From: Pseudomonas asturiensis
Lineage (GTDB): Bacteria > Pseudomonadota > Gammaproteobacteria > Pseudomonadales > Pseudomonadaceae
DNA length: 64,000 nucleotides
Assembly: GCF_900143095.1 (NCBI RefSeq)
Contig: NZ_FRDA01000013.1
Span: 62,001-126,000 of the forward strand
Direction: 5' to 3'
The translations under genes were made by a program, and so were the position numbers. Positions 1 through 8,888 of this stretch are shown piece after piece. The notes beneath the pieces are model-generated. The model was not told the origin of the DNA. It did not search any database and saw nothing but the letters and a program-made list of their open reading frames with translations. Each line of letters opens with the position of its first letter. Position 1 is the first letter of the stretch.

Positions 1-570
1 CTCGCTCCCCATGCGCAGCACCATGGCGTCGCGCTCCACCAGGTTCCTGGCCGGCAGACGCAACTGCCAGGTGTTGAGCGGGGCAATCGAGCCGACCACC
101 GTTGCACCGAATTTCTGCGCGATTCTCTGCGCTTCTTCACGCCCGTTGAAGCGTTCTTCGATGATCAGGCTGATCAGGTTGACGTAGGTGGTCAGCCCGT
201 CCATGTTTTTTGCGACTTCATCTGGCGTTGCGGCCACTACATGATTGCCGGCCATGCTCAGCCACACTGCATTGCTGCTGTTGCCGGACTGTTTCAACCA
301 GAGCGGACCGCTTGGCCAGCCCGCGTAGTCGAGTTGCACTCGCAGACGCTGGCCATCGCGCTGGATAGCCGACTCTGGAACGGTTTTGCCGCCCAGTTTG
401 ATCTCGACCGGACCACTGCCCATACCTTCTGCGCTCAGGCAGAACGTCTGCTGCTGTCTATCGAGCAGGTTATCACAGCGTTGCAGGCGCTCGATGCGCA
501 GCGAGTCGTCGGCACAGGCCAGTGATGAGCAGGTGAGCGTGGCGGCAACCAGCAGGGTGCGACTGAGCAT
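1..570 (-). CDS. Secreted protein N-terminus, probable S8 (subtilisin-like) peptidase, partial
   Basis: This is the first 190 codons of a leftward gene that continues past the window edge. It starts at the ATG at 570-568. The first 20 residues (MLSRTLLVAATLTCSSLACA) look like a Sec signal peptide, with predicted cleavage before DD. Further in, the pattern GATVVGSIAPLNTWQLRLP, preceded by an isoleucine/glutamate-rich strand, resembles the inhibitory prodomain of secreted subtilases. The catalytic domain lies outside the window, so the family is an inference. No other long frame competes here, because the plus-strand frames in this stretch are shadows. It could instead be another secreted protein with a prodomain-like fold. 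Confidence 0.6.
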   Translation of the reverse strand, partial: MLSRTLLVAATLTCSSLACADDSLRIERLQRCDNLLDRQQQTFCLSAEGMGSGPVEIKLGGKTVPESAIQRDGQRLRVQLDYAGWPSGPLWLKQSGNSSNAVWLSMAGNHVVAATPDEVAKNMDGLTTYVNLISLIIEERFNGREEAQRIAQKFGATVVGSIAPLNTWQLRLPARNLVERDAMVLRMGSE

Positions 571-686
571 GCGTAAATCCCGAGCAAAGCGTGAAGTAGC
601 CTTCTGACTGCTTTGCGTCTCACATGGTTCAGGGGGGCCGGGTCAAGTCTGTGCCCGAGCAGGGCGCGTGGGCACAGCGTGCGGTG

Positions 687-1691
687 TCAATTCAGTGGAC
701 GATTGACGACCTGGGCGAAGTTCGTGGCAAAAGCGGTTTGTGAAACGCCCGTGACGAAGGCGATACGCCGTGAGCCGCTGTCTTTTACCAACGTCTGTCC
801 GCAGTGGTTGTCGTGTTCGGAACTGACCGTATCGACCGCCAGGTACTCGGCATTGGTCTTGGTGGCGCTAATACCACCCGCCATCAGCAGGGTCGCCAAC
901 GGGTCGAAAATCGGAACTGGCACATTGCCTTCGGCATGGCTGCCAGACTTGATCTCCAGCACTTCACGCACAAGTGTCGCCACAGGATCGGTAGCGGTGA
1001 TCAGCTTCGAATAGGACGGGTCGAGCACCACTTGATTGCATACGTCCAACGGCACCAGCGTGAGCGGCAGCGCGGAGTCAAATACAAGGTTGGCGGCCAC
1101 GGCGTCCACGAATACATTCCACTCTGCATAATAGTTGCTGCTATAGGCAGGCCCCTGATCCCAGATCGCTTGCGCGTTGTTTAAGCCCGCGACGTTGCCG
1201 TCTACATACACTGCGCCTGCCATGGCGTAAATGCCTTCGAGCCTGGCGAAGTCGTCCGGGCCGGTACTCAGCGACAGCATCTTTGCGATATGGGTAAAAC
1301 CGCCCAGCGACAGAATCGTGATCGGGTCCTGGCTGTTCTTGATTGTTTCAAACAGAAACGTCCATGCGCTGGCCTCTGACAACGCGGGTAATTGCGCAGG
1401 GTTCAACGAACCCAACAGCCCCATGATGTCATTCATATCGTTCTTGAAGTCCTGTGGGAACCGGTAGTCATGCACCAGTGGTGTATCGGTGCCGCGGGCG
1501 ACGATTGTGTTGAGCCGGTTACCGATGCCCAGCAAATGCTGGGCAATGATCACGCCCCAGCCCAGATCCGTTTCGCCACAGCCGGTGACCGTGATGCCGA
1601 TAATGTCGATGTCCGGCCTTTTCATCAGGTACGCGATGGACAGTACATCGTCCCAGCCCATATCGGTGTCAATGATAACTTTCCGGTTCAT
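687..1691 (-). CDS. Inosine/uridine-preferring nucleoside hydrolase family protein
   Basis: A 334-aa protein of normal length for the family. It hydrolyses the N-glycosidic bond of nucleosides or related ribosides. The N-terminus carries the calcium-binding signature as DTDMGWDD (residues 8-15), with the usual proline replaced by Met. D8, D10, D14 and D15 are all present. The C-terminal EHDNHCGQT stretch fits the end of the family fold. There is no signal peptide, so it is probably cytoplasmic. It is a single gene, with no nucleoside transporter beside it, so the substrate cannot be named. The family call is firm. Confidence 0.85.
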   Translation of the reverse strand: MNRKVIIDTDMGWDDVLSIAYLMKRPDIDIIGITVTGCGETDLGWGVIIAQHLLGIGNRLNTIVARGTDTPLVHDYRFPQDFKNDMNDIMGLLGSLNPAQLPALSEASAWTFLFETIKNSQDPITILSLGGFTHIAKMLSLSTGPDDFARLEGIYAMAGAVYVDGNVAGLNNAQAIWDQGPAYSSNYYAEWNVFVDAVAANLVFDSALPLTLVPLDVCNQVVLDPSYSKLITATDPVATLVREVLEIKSGSHAEGNVPVPIFDPLATLLMAGGISATKTNAEYLAVDTVSSEHDNHCGQTLVKDSGSRRIAFVTGVSQTAFATNFAQVVNRPLN

Positions 1692-2024
1692 GTTACTTCT
1701 CCGTGTGCTGAGGCGTGGGCGTCAAGGTTTTAACGATAAGGGGCGTAGAAAAGTTGTGCGGCGAGTGTATTTCAGTCGTTTGGTTCAATCGGCCATGGGT
1801 TTAAAAGCAGTTGATATATACAACAGCTTCCGGTATCCGTCGAGGCACTGGCCTGCGGTTAAGTTGCACATGAGGCGATTTAAAAAAACGGTCAGGAATA
1901 AGGTTTGTATTAAAGAAACAGCGCCAATGGCCGAGAGCCTGACAAGCGAGCCGCACGTTGCCCGGCCCGCATGATTTGCAGCAAGCCACGTGTGCTTTGA
2001 CTGTGGTAACAGAGAAGCCTTGCG
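1692..2024. other. Intergenic region, no gene seen
   Basis: This 333-bp gap lies between two divergently transcribed genes, the nucleoside hydrolase and the GGDEF-EAL protein, and must hold both promoters. Open frames inside it show no family resemblance and no ribosome binding site. Confidence 0.5.
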
Positions 2025-3968
2025 ATGCTGAAAAAACTGTTGGGTACGCTGCGTACCTTGATGTCGGTGCCCGCTCATAATCCGAGGCTGCTTCAGGCCC
2101 AATACGTCGCCTTGTCGCGTCAACTGCCGTTGATGTACTTCGTGCTGTTGGTGAACACTTGGGCGCTCGCGTTCACTCACCGTACCGCGCCGCTGTGGTT
2201 GACCCTGCTGGTCCCCGCGCTGTTGACGCTGGTGTGCGGGATTCGTGCACGAATGTGGTTGCGCACGGTCAACAAAATCCCGTCCGAATCCATCATTCTG
2301 GCCACCTTGCGCAGCACCAACGGCCTGGCTGGCATCATTGCGGCAGCGTTTGCCGGGTGGTCACTGGCGCTGTATCCCTATGGCGATGCCTATGCACAGG
2401 CGCATGTGGCCTTTTTCATGGGCATCACTGTGATCGTGTGCATTTTCTGCATGATGCACCTGCAGCCCGCAGCGTTGACGACAGCGGTGGTGGTGAATGC
2501 GGCTTTCGTGGTGTTCTTCGCCTCGACCCATAACATGATCTTCATCGCCACGGCGGTTAACATCGTGCTGGTGTCGATCGGCATGCTGGTGATCCTTCGC
2601 TATCAGTACCGCGACTTCAAGAGCCTGGTGAACGTTCAGGTAAAGACGGAGCGGCTAAGCAACGAGAACCTGTTGCTGGCCAACCAGGACAGCCTGACCG
2701 GACTGCCCAACCGCCGTCAGTTCTTCCAGACGCTGGACCTGGCCATGAGTGAAGCGCTGGAGCAGGGCACGGGGCTTGCGGTCGGGGTGCTGGACCTGGA
2801 CGGTTTCAAGCCGGTCAATGACCTGTACGGTCATCGCACGGGCGATCAGTTACTGATCATGGTGGCTGAGCGTTTGAGGGCGGCGGCGAGCGATACGGTG
2901 CACGTGTCGCGGCTGGGTGGCGACGAGTTTGCCCTGGTCATCAAGGGCGATATCAGCAATGACGCCTTGCTGGCGCTGGGCAAGCGCCTGTGCGATCAGA
3001 TGCATGACAACTTCCAGTTGCTGGACATGCCGATTCAGATCGGCGCCACGTTCGGCATCGCGACATACCCGGCGACCGCCGACAACGCGACACAATTGTT
3101 TGAATACGCTGACTACGCGCTCTATCAGGGCAAAAACCACAACCCTGGTACGACCTGTCTGTTCTCGACCGCGCACCGCGAGCAGTTGCATGCCGATGGT
3201 GTGACGGAACAGGCATTGCGGCGCGCCAACCTCGAAACCGAGTTCTACGTGCTGTTTCAGCCGATCATGGAAAGCTGCAGTCGTGAGACGGTCGCGTTTG
3301 AAGCGCTCGCTCGCTGGAACAGTCCTGAACTGGGGCCGGTATCGCCAGCTCGGTTCATCCCGATTGCCGAGCGTATTGGCATGATCAACAAGCTGACGGC
3401 ACCCCTGCTGACCCATGCGTTGCAGAAAGCGCTTTCCTGGCCGACTCACATCAGGCTGGCATTCAACCTGTCGGCCCATGATTTCGCGACCTGCGAGAGC
3501 GTCAATCTGATCGTCGGGATCATCGAGAACAGCGGTTTTGATGCCGCGCGACTGGACCTTGAGATCACCGAGACGGCCGTGATGCAGGATATCGCTCAGG
3601 TACAGCAAGCTGTGGCGCAGTTTCGCCAGTTGGGTTGTGGCATCTCGCTGGACGACTTTGGCACGGGCTTTTCAAGCCTGAGCCAGTTGCATGCCCTGGC
3701 GTTGACCAAGCTCAAGATTGATCGCAGCTTCGTGACCGGTGTGCATGACAACCCGGCGAGCTACAAAATTGTGAAATCGCTTGTGGCCTTGAGCATGGAC
3801 ATGTCGCTGGGGTGCGTCATCGAAGGCGTTGAGACACAAGAAGAACTCACCGCTCTGGAAACCTTGGGCTGCACGCTGGTCCAAGGCTACTTCTACAGCC
3901 CCCCGATCAGTTTTGAAGACACGCTGAAATGGCTCGAAATACCGGATGAAGAACGCAGTTTCGGGTGA
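2025..3968 (+). CDS. Membrane GGDEF-EAL cyclic-di-GMP protein
   Basis: A 647-aa protein. The first ~200 residues hold about five to six hydrophobic segments, a membrane sensor module. A diguanylate cyclase domain follows, beginning at DSLTGLPNRRQFF with an intact active site (RLGGDEFALVI). The EAL phosphodiesterase domain has an intact signature (VAFEALARW), the metal-binding DDFGTGFSSL loop and the VIEGVET glutamate. Both domains keep their catalytic residues, so synthesis and breakdown of cyclic-di-GMP are both possible. In such hybrids one activity often dominates, and the sequence does not say which. No inhibitory RxxD site was identified with confidence. It appears to be transcribed alone. 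Confidence 0.93.
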   Translation: MLKKLLGTLRTLMSVPAHNPRLLQAQYVALSRQLPLMYFVLLVNTWALAFTHRTAPLWLTLLVPALLTLVCGIRARMWLRTVNKIPSESIILATLRSTNGLAGIIAAAFAGWSLALYPYGDAYAQAHVAFFMGITVIVCIFCMMHLQPAALTTAVVVNAAFVVFFASTHNMIFIATAVNIVLVSIGMLVILRYQYRDFKSLVNVQVKTERLSNENLLLANQDSLTGLPNRRQFFQTLDLAMSEALEQGTGLAVGVLDLDGFKPVNDLYGHRTGDQLLIMVAERLRAAASDTVHVSRLGGDEFALVIKGDISNDALLALGKRLCDQMHDNFQLLDMPIQIGATFGIATYPATADNATQLFEYADYALYQGKNHNPGTTCLFSTAHREQLHADGVTEQALRRANLETEFYVLFQPIMESCSRETVAFEALARWNSPELGPVSPARFIPIAERIGMINKLTAPLLTHALQKALSWPTHIRLAFNLSAHDFATCESVNLIVGIIENSGFDAARLDLEITETAVMQDIAQVQQAVAQFRQLGCGISLDDFGTGFSSLSQLHALALTKLKIDRSFVTGVHDNPASYKIVKSLVALSMDMSLGCVIEGVETQEELTALETLGCTLVQGYFYSPPISFEDTLKWLEIPDEERSFG

Positions 3969-4086
3969 GCCTTTGGTGTCAGCGCGCCGCAGTAAGGATC
4001 GATCCTTGTCAGAGTGGTAGGAGCGCAGGAAACGATCGCTCTCAGGGCTGTTATCATGCGCCCGTCCATTCTGCGGAACCCCGTCC

Positions 4087-4797
4087 ATGAGCAAACCCGG
4101 CCAGACCGTCCTTGTAGCGCTGCGAAAAATGATCGCTTCAGGTGAGCTGGCGGCCGGAGAGCGGTTGATGGAAGTGCCTACTGCCGAGCGATTCGGCGTT
4201 TCGCGCATGCCGGTACGCATGGCGTTTCGCACGCTTGAGCAGGAAGGGCTTCTGGTGCCTTTCGGTGGGCGCGGGTTTCAGGTGCGCTCGATCAGTGCGC
4301 ATGAGATCGCAGGAGCGGTTGAGGTGCGCGGGGTGTTAGAGGGACTGGCTGCGCGGCAGATGGCTGAAATCGGGATCAGCCAGCAAGCCAGGGATGAGCT
4401 GCAAGCCTGCCTGATTCAGGGGGATGCCCTGTTCGTCAAAGGCTTTGTGACCGAGGATGACCTTGAGGTCTATCACGACCTGAACATGCGCCTGCATAGA
4501 GTCATTGTCGAAGGCAGCGGCAACCCGGCCATTGCCGATGCACTGGCGCGCAACGATCATCTGCCGTTTGCTTCGGTTAGCGCACTGGCAGTGGATCGGC
4601 ACGATCTGGTGCGTGAATTCCGGCGTTTCAACTTCGCCCACATGCAGCATCACGCGGTGGTGGATGCGCTGGTCAACGGTCAGGGTGCGCGAGCCGAAGC
4701 CATCATGCGCGAGCACGCCAATGCGACGCTGCGTTACGCCGAAATTTTCGGTGGTGGCGTTCATGAGCGCATGAAGGTCATTCAGCGTTCTGATTAA
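4087..4797 (+). CDS. vanR: GntR/FCD-family repressor VanR, vanillate-responsive
   Basis: A 236-aa GntR regulator of the FCD subclass. An N-terminal winged helix (around residues 15-75, with RFGVSRMPVRMAFRTLEQEGLL) is followed by an all-helical effector-binding domain with the usual Asp/His/His pattern (DLNMRLHRVI, then MQHHAVVDALV). It converges on vanB with no gap: the vanB stop begins at 4798. The neighbourhood and the two ATGGATCCAT palindromes upstream of vanA support VanR, which represses vanAB until vanillate binds. The symbol rests on context plus family, not on an alignment. Confidence 0.82.
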   Translation: MSKPGQTVLVALRKMIASGELAAGERLMEVPTAERFGVSRMPVRMAFRTLEQEGLLVPFGGRGFQVRSISAHEIAGAVEVRGVLEGLAARQMAEIGISQQARDELQACLIQGDALFVKGFVTEDDLEVYHDLNMRLHRVIVEGSGNPAIADALARNDHLPFASVSALAVDRHDLVREFRRFNFAHMQHHAVVDALVNGQGARAEAIMREHANATLRYAEIFGGGVHERMKVIQRSD

Positions 4798-5748
4798 TCA
4801 GATATCGAGCACCAACAGTGGCGTTTTTGATCGGGAGCAGCAGGGCGTGAACTGATCGTTGAGCACTTGCTCGGCTTCGGTCAGAAACAGGTCCCGGTGA
4901 TCGGGCACGCCTTTCAAGACCCGCGTCAGGCAGGTGCCACACACGCCTTGTTCGCATGACAGCGGTATGTCGATGCCATTGCTTTCCAGCACTTGAGCGA
5001 CTGTCTTGTCAGCCGGAACGTTGAACACTTGCCCTGTGCTGCCAATTTCGACCGAAAAACTGCCATCGCTGCTGGTATCCACCGGGGCGGCGGTGAAGTA
5101 CTCGCGATGCAGTTGATCATCTTGCCAGCCCTGAGTGCGCGCGCTGTCGAGGATGTGCTGCATGAAACCGTTGGGCCCGCAGACATAGACCTGTGCGCTC
5201 GCGTCGGGACTGGCCAGAATCGCCTGCGCGTCCAGCCGGGTTTCCGGGCGATCATCGAAGTGCAGACGGACCTTGTCGGCAAACGCCGATTGATGCAAGC
5301 GTTGGGTAAAGGCTGCACGGTCAGCCGAGCGGGCACAGTAGTGCAACTCGAAAGGCTGGCCATGTTGCGCCAGATGCTCGGCCATGCAAAGGATCGGCGT
5401 AATGCCAATACCACCCCCAAACAGCAGGGTACGGCTGGCGTGTTCGGCGAGCGCAAACAGGTTTCGCGGTTCGCTGATGCGCAAGTGGGCGCCAGGATGG
5501 ATCTGTTCATGCAAGCTGCGCGAGCCGCCTCGCGAGGCGGGATCGTTAAGCACACCGATCAGGTAGCGATGACGCTCGTTGGGCGGGTTGCACAGTGAGT
5601 ACTGTCGGATCAGGCCATTGGGCACATGCACATCGATGTGCGCGCCTGCTGTAAAGGGCGGCAACAGACCGCCATCCGTTCGCACCAGTTCATAGCTGCA
5701 GATGTCCAGCGCTTCGTCAGTACGCGATAACACAGTCACGTCGATCAT
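4798..5748 (-). CDS. vanB: Vanillate O-demethylase reductase subunit VanB
   Basis: A phthalate-dioxygenase-reductase-type protein that passes electrons from NAD(P)H to the VanA oxygenase. It has an N-terminal flavin-binding barrel (RQYSLCNPP), an NAD-binding domain (LLFGGGIGITPILCMAEHL) and a C-terminal plant-type 2Fe-2S ferredoxin domain (CEQGVCGTC plus a later Cys in FTPCCSR). The longest frame begins at 5766 and would overlap vanA. I prefer the ATG at 5748-5746, which has a GAGGTG ribosome site about 6 nt upstream and gives 316 aa starting MIDVTVLS. The gene follows vanA closely in one operon and converges on vanR. Confidence 0.9.
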   Translation of the reverse strand: MIDVTVLSRTDEALDICSYELVRTDGGLLPPFTAGAHIDVHVPNGLIRQYSLCNPPNERHRYLIGVLNDPASRGGSRSLHEQIHPGAHLRISEPRNLFALAEHASRTLLFGGGIGITPILCMAEHLAQHGQPFELHYCARSADRAAFTQRLHQSAFADKVRLHFDDRPETRLDAQAILASPDASAQVYVCGPNGFMQHILDSARTQGWQDDQLHREYFTAAPVDTSSDGSFSVEIGSTGQVFNVPADKTVAQVLESNGIDIPLSCEQGVCGTCLTRVLKGVPDHRDLFLTEAEQVLNDQFTPCCSRSKTPLLVLDI

Positions 5749-5762
5749 GTCGCACCTCGGAT

Positions 5763-6827
5763 TCACTTCAGGTTGGCCACGGGAATCTGGCTGGCGGCCG
5801 CTGCCTGTTCGCTGGCGATCAAGCGCTCCAGAATCTTGCGTGACTGCACGCCACCGGCGTCGATGTTGAGCTTGAGCAGGTTGCGATGCGGGTGCTGAAG
5901 CAGGTTCAGTTGTTGGCGCTCGAGCATTTCCAGATCCTCCGTGAAGATCTTGCCCTGGCCCTCGCGAATGCTGGCCGTCAGTGCTTCATCCTTAGGATTG
6001 AAATTGCGTGCCATGCCCCAGAAGTACCAGATAGAGGTATCGGTCTCCGGTGTGATGAAGTCGACCACGATGCTTGAGGCTTTGAATTCGTGTGGCGCGT
6101 GGTAACCGCCCTTGCCGGCGTGGGCGACGCCGACTTCGATCAATACGTGGCTGGGCGGTGTGAAACGGCAGATCTGCCAGCGGTCCACGGGTACATCGTC
6201 GGCCAGGTTGTTGCCGCGAAGTGCCATTTTCCAGAACGGCGGAGGCATGATGTTTTCCATGTGCCGCGCGGTAATGACTTCCTCGCCCTCGACCGTGGTC
6301 ACGGGTGGCGCCTCGTCGATTTCCTTCTGACCGATGCTGGAGGCATGGACGTAGGTTTCGTGGGTAAGGTCCATCAGGTTGTCGATCATCAGGCGGTAGT
6401 CGCACTGAATGTGGAACAGGCCTCCGCCATAGGCCCACTCGTCACTGACGGCCCATTCCAGATGGTGGATCAACGCCGGGTCAGCTTTTTCCTGCTCGCC
6501 TGGCCACACCCAGATGAACCCGTAGCGTTCGACCGCGGCAAAGGTCTTGTTGCACGGAAACCCCCGTACTCGCTGGCCGGGCATGGCGGCGGTCTTGCCA
6601 TCGCCGCCCATCACCAGTCCGTGATAACCGCACACCAATTGTCCGTTTTCGACATACCCCAGAGAAAGCGGGGCACCACGGTGCGGGCAGAAGTCCTCGA
6701 GCGCCACGATCTGCTGGTTCTGATCGCGGAAGAAGACCATCTTCTCGTTGCAGATTTGCCTGCCGAGCGGTTTGTCAGTCACTTCATCCGCTGAACAGGC
6801 GACGTACCAGGTGTTTTTCGGGTGCAT
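5763..6827 (-). CDS. vanA: Vanillate O-demethylase oxygenase subunit VanA
   Basis: A 354-aa Rieske-type mononuclear iron oxygenase that demethylates vanillate to protocatechuate and formaldehyde. The Rieske cluster ligands are visible: C47-x-H49 in DFCPHRGAP and C66-x2-H69 in LVCGYHG. The catalytic domain keeps the family sequence LMIDNLMDLTHETYVHASS, including the Asp and His iron-site residues. The sequence agrees with my memory of Pseudomonas VanA over most of its length (PKNTWYVAC start, AVSDEWAYGGGL). It is first in a leftward vanAB operon. The upstream region has two copies of the VanR operator palindrome. Confidence 0.93.
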   Translation of the reverse strand: MHPKNTWYVACSADEVTDKPLGRQICNEKMVFFRDQNQQIVALEDFCPHRGAPLSLGYVENGQLVCGYHGLVMGGDGKTAAMPGQRVRGFPCNKTFAAVERYGFIWVWPGEQEKADPALIHHLEWAVSDEWAYGGGLFHIQCDYRLMIDNLMDLTHETYVHASSIGQKEIDEAPPVTTVEGEEVITARHMENIMPPPFWKMALRGNNLADDVPVDRWQICRFTPPSHVLIEVGVAHAGKGGYHAPHEFKASSIVVDFITPETDTSIWYFWGMARNFNPKDEALTASIREGQGKIFTEDLEMLERQQLNLLQHPHRNLLKLNIDAGGVQSRKILERLIASEQAAAASQIPVANLK

Positions 6828-6856
6828 GAGGGTTCTCCACGACTCGATGTTGTTTT

Positions 6857-6868
6857 TATGGATCCATC
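6857..6868. promoter_or_regulatory. vanO: Candidate VanR operator, proximal copy
   Basis: The sequence TATGGATCCATC has a perfect 10-bp palindromic core, ATGGATCCAT, 31 bp upstream of the vanA start. It differs slightly from the Caulobacter VanR operator ATTGGATCCAAT as I remember it. A second copy lies about 95 bp further upstream. Confidence 0.7.
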
Positions 6869-6951
6869 AGGGCTTGCCAGATGTGTGGCTGGAGATATTA
6901 ATGCCACAAGAGTGGGCAAAATAAAATGATTAAATTTATTAACTATTATTT

Positions 6952-6963
6952 AATGGATCCATT
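6952..6963. promoter_or_regulatory. vanO: Candidate VanR operator, distal copy
   Basis: AATGGATCCATT is a perfect 12-bp palindrome just upstream of a very AT-rich stretch (6911-6951) that probably holds the vanA promoter. Two sites spaced about nine helical turns apart could allow looping or cooperative binding by VanR dimers. It lies between vanA and the convergent end of the LysR gene. Confidence 0.7.
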
Positions 6964-7018
6964 GAGCCGGGGATTTGGCAGATCGGGTTGCCGACTATAC
7001 GGATGCTGTCCATGCGGT

Positions 7019-7897
7019 TCAGGGGTGTAGGGCATCGCGCAACAAGGGGGCGAGTTCGTCGAGCAGGGTCTGCACAGAGCGCAGGGCGCGGCAGTCCGGG
7101 CGGGTGAGCAGCCACAAGTCGGTACTGCAACCGTCGAGCGGACCGCTAAGGCGTTCAACGCCGGCGAGCGCCCGAGCGGTGAAATCGGTCAACGCGGCGA
7201 CACCGAGTCCAGCACTGACCAGTTGCGATACCGCAGACATGCTGCTGCAGCGGTAACGGGGCACAACGTCCGGGAACGCCTGACGGCGCCAGGTCACGGA
7301 CGTGTGGTCAGGCATCGATTCGTCGGGACTGATCCACGGGACCGAGGTTGGTGCTGCGTGGAGTGCATCGCGAAAACCGGGCAAACCGCAAATAATATAG
7401 TCAGCCGCGCCGATACGTCGGCCCACCAGGTGCTCGGGGGGTGTATTGGTCAGGCGCAACGCAATGTCGGCGTCGCGACGGCTGAGGTTGGCGAACGAAT
7501 TGGACGTCGCCAGTTCCAGGGTCAGCGCCGGATAGTTCGGCATGAAACGGGCGAGGGCGGGCAGTAGAAGGTCGTGCAACACGGCGTCTGTACAGGTGAG
7601 CCGTACGGTGCCGCTTACCACGTTTTCGCCTTGCTGCAAGGCAATTCGCGCAGCGTTCAGAGCAAGTTCGGCGCGTTCAGCCTGTTCGGCCATCGCGGTA
7701 GCGGTATCGGTTGGTATGTAGCCGCGCCGGTTCTTCTCGAACAAGGCGACGCCCAGCGCTGACTCAAGTCGTTTGATGGAGCGAAACGCTGTGGAAATGT
7801 CGACATCGAGCAATTCCGCGGCGCGCGCCAGGGTACGTCCCCTAACCAGTGCAAGCACCAGCGATAGATCTGAGTAACTGACCTCGTATTGCGTCAT
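7019..7897 (-). CDS. LysR-family transcriptional regulator
   Basis: A 292-aa protein. It has an N-terminal winged helix-turn-helix (around residues 17-60, RTLARAAELLDVDISTAFRSIKRLE) followed by a LysR effector-binding domain. The length is typical. It is divergent from the gamma-glutamyl-GABA hydrolase-like gene across 128 bp, the classic LysR arrangement, so that gene is the likely target. It sits tail-on to the vanA promoter region and could be transcribed toward it. The effector is not evident. Confidence 0.9.
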   Translation of the reverse strand: MTQYEVSYSDLSLVLALVRGRTLARAAELLDVDISTAFRSIKRLESALGVALFEKNRRGYIPTDTATAMAEQAERAELALNAARIALQQGENVVSGTVRLTCTDAVLHDLLLPALARFMPNYPALTLELATSNSFANLSRRDADIALRLTNTPPEHLVGRRIGAADYIICGLPGFRDALHAAPTSVPWISPDESMPDHTSVTWRRQAFPDVVPRYRCSSMSAVSQLVSAGLGVAALTDFTARALAGVERLSGPLDGCSTDLWLLTRPDCRALRSVQTLLDELAPLLRDALHP

Positions 7898-8025
7898 TGC
7901 ACAGTTCCTTTGCCTGAATGCCCATGTAGATTGCGTAGCCGACTATCCTAGACTGGTTTCAATTGCGCTGGGAAGCCGCCTTTTGAGGCAGCCCGGCGCT
8001 CATCTTTATAGGGCAGGGCTGAATC

Positions 8026-8787
8026 ATGTCTCGACTTCCTCTGATTGGCGTGACCGCGTGTCGCCAGCAACTGGGCAAATACTCCTCGCATACGGCAGGT
8101 GACAAGTATGTTGAGGCGGCAGGGTTCGCGGGTATCCCAGTCATCCTGCCCGCACTGGATGTGCCGATCGAACCGGGCCGGTTGCTTGAGCAACTGGATG
8201 GCCTGCTGTTCACCGGCTCGCCGTCCAATGTCGAACCCCACCACTACAACGGCACACCCAGCGCCGAGGGCACCGCGCATGATGTGTTCCGTGATCGCAA
8301 CACGCTGCCGTTGCTGAGGGCCGCCATCGCGCAAGGGGTGCCGGTGCTGTGCATCTGCCGAGGCTTCCAGGAACTCAATGTGGCGTTAGGCGGCAGTCTG
8401 CATCAGCGCGTTCAGGATCTGCCGGGTTATCTGGATCATCGCGAGCCGCAGAGCGAGGTAGTCGCCGAGCAATATCTACCGCAGCATGACGTGTCGGTGC
8501 AGCCGGGCGGGGTGCTCGACGCGTTGGGACTTGCGCCTGGCTTTGCAGTCAACAGTCTTCACAGCCAGGGTATCGATCGACTGGCGTCGGACTTGCGCGC
8601 TGAGGCGCTGGCCCCCGACGGTCTGGTGGAAGCTGTTTCGATGCCGGGTTCGTCGGGTTTCGTGCTGGGCGTACAGTGGCATCCAGAGTGGGCCTTCAGA
8701 GATAACCCCGTTTCCCTGCGTATGTTCGAAGCGTTCCGCGACGCCTGCCAGATATATGCCCGGGAGCGAGCGGCGATCAACTACTGA
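8026..8787 (+). CDS. Gamma-glutamyl-gamma-aminobutyrate hydrolase family (PuuD-like class I amidotransferase)
   Basis: A 253-aa glutamine-amidotransferase-fold hydrolase. PuuD members cleave gamma-glutamyl-GABA to glutamate and GABA in putrescine breakdown. The nucleophile is C111 in VLCICRGFQELN, and the His-Glu pair appears as VQWHPEW near residue 220. The substrate-loop sequence LLFTGSPSNVEPHHY is typical. It is followed by a PuuR-like regulator, which strengthens the polyamine link. No gamma-glutamylputrescine synthetase or oxidase is nearby, so the precise substrate is an inference. Confidence 0.85.
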   Translation: MSRLPLIGVTACRQQLGKYSSHTAGDKYVEAAGFAGIPVILPALDVPIEPGRLLEQLDGLLFTGSPSNVEPHHYNGTPSAEGTAHDVFRDRNTLPLLRAAIAQGVPVLCICRGFQELNVALGGSLHQRVQDLPGYLDHREPQSEVVAEQYLPQHDVSVQPGGVLDALGLAPGFAVNSLHSQGIDRLASDLRAEALAPDGLVEAVSMPGSSGFVLGVQWHPEWAFRDNPVSLRMFEAFRDACQIYARERAAINY

Positions 8788-8829
8788 GCTGTAGGGACAA
8801 ACGTGATTTAATATCCGGCTCCATGGCAA

Positions 8830-8849
8830 CGGGCGGTTCAAGACGCCCG
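8830..8849 (+). terminator. Hairpin between the PuuD-like and PuuR-like genes
   Basis: Arms CGGGCG and CGCCCG enclose an 8-nt loop, about 45 bp after the PuuD-like stop. No T-tract follows, so it may be a weak terminator or an mRNA stability element. Confidence 0.35.
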
Positions 8850-8888
8850 GCCTGATCTCCACCGGATATTTTTCGCATAAGGCCACTA

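Noticed and set aside
2850..3608. 252-codon minus-strand frame
   Set aside because: Antisense to the intact GGDEF-EAL coding sequence; Arg/Gln/His-rich.
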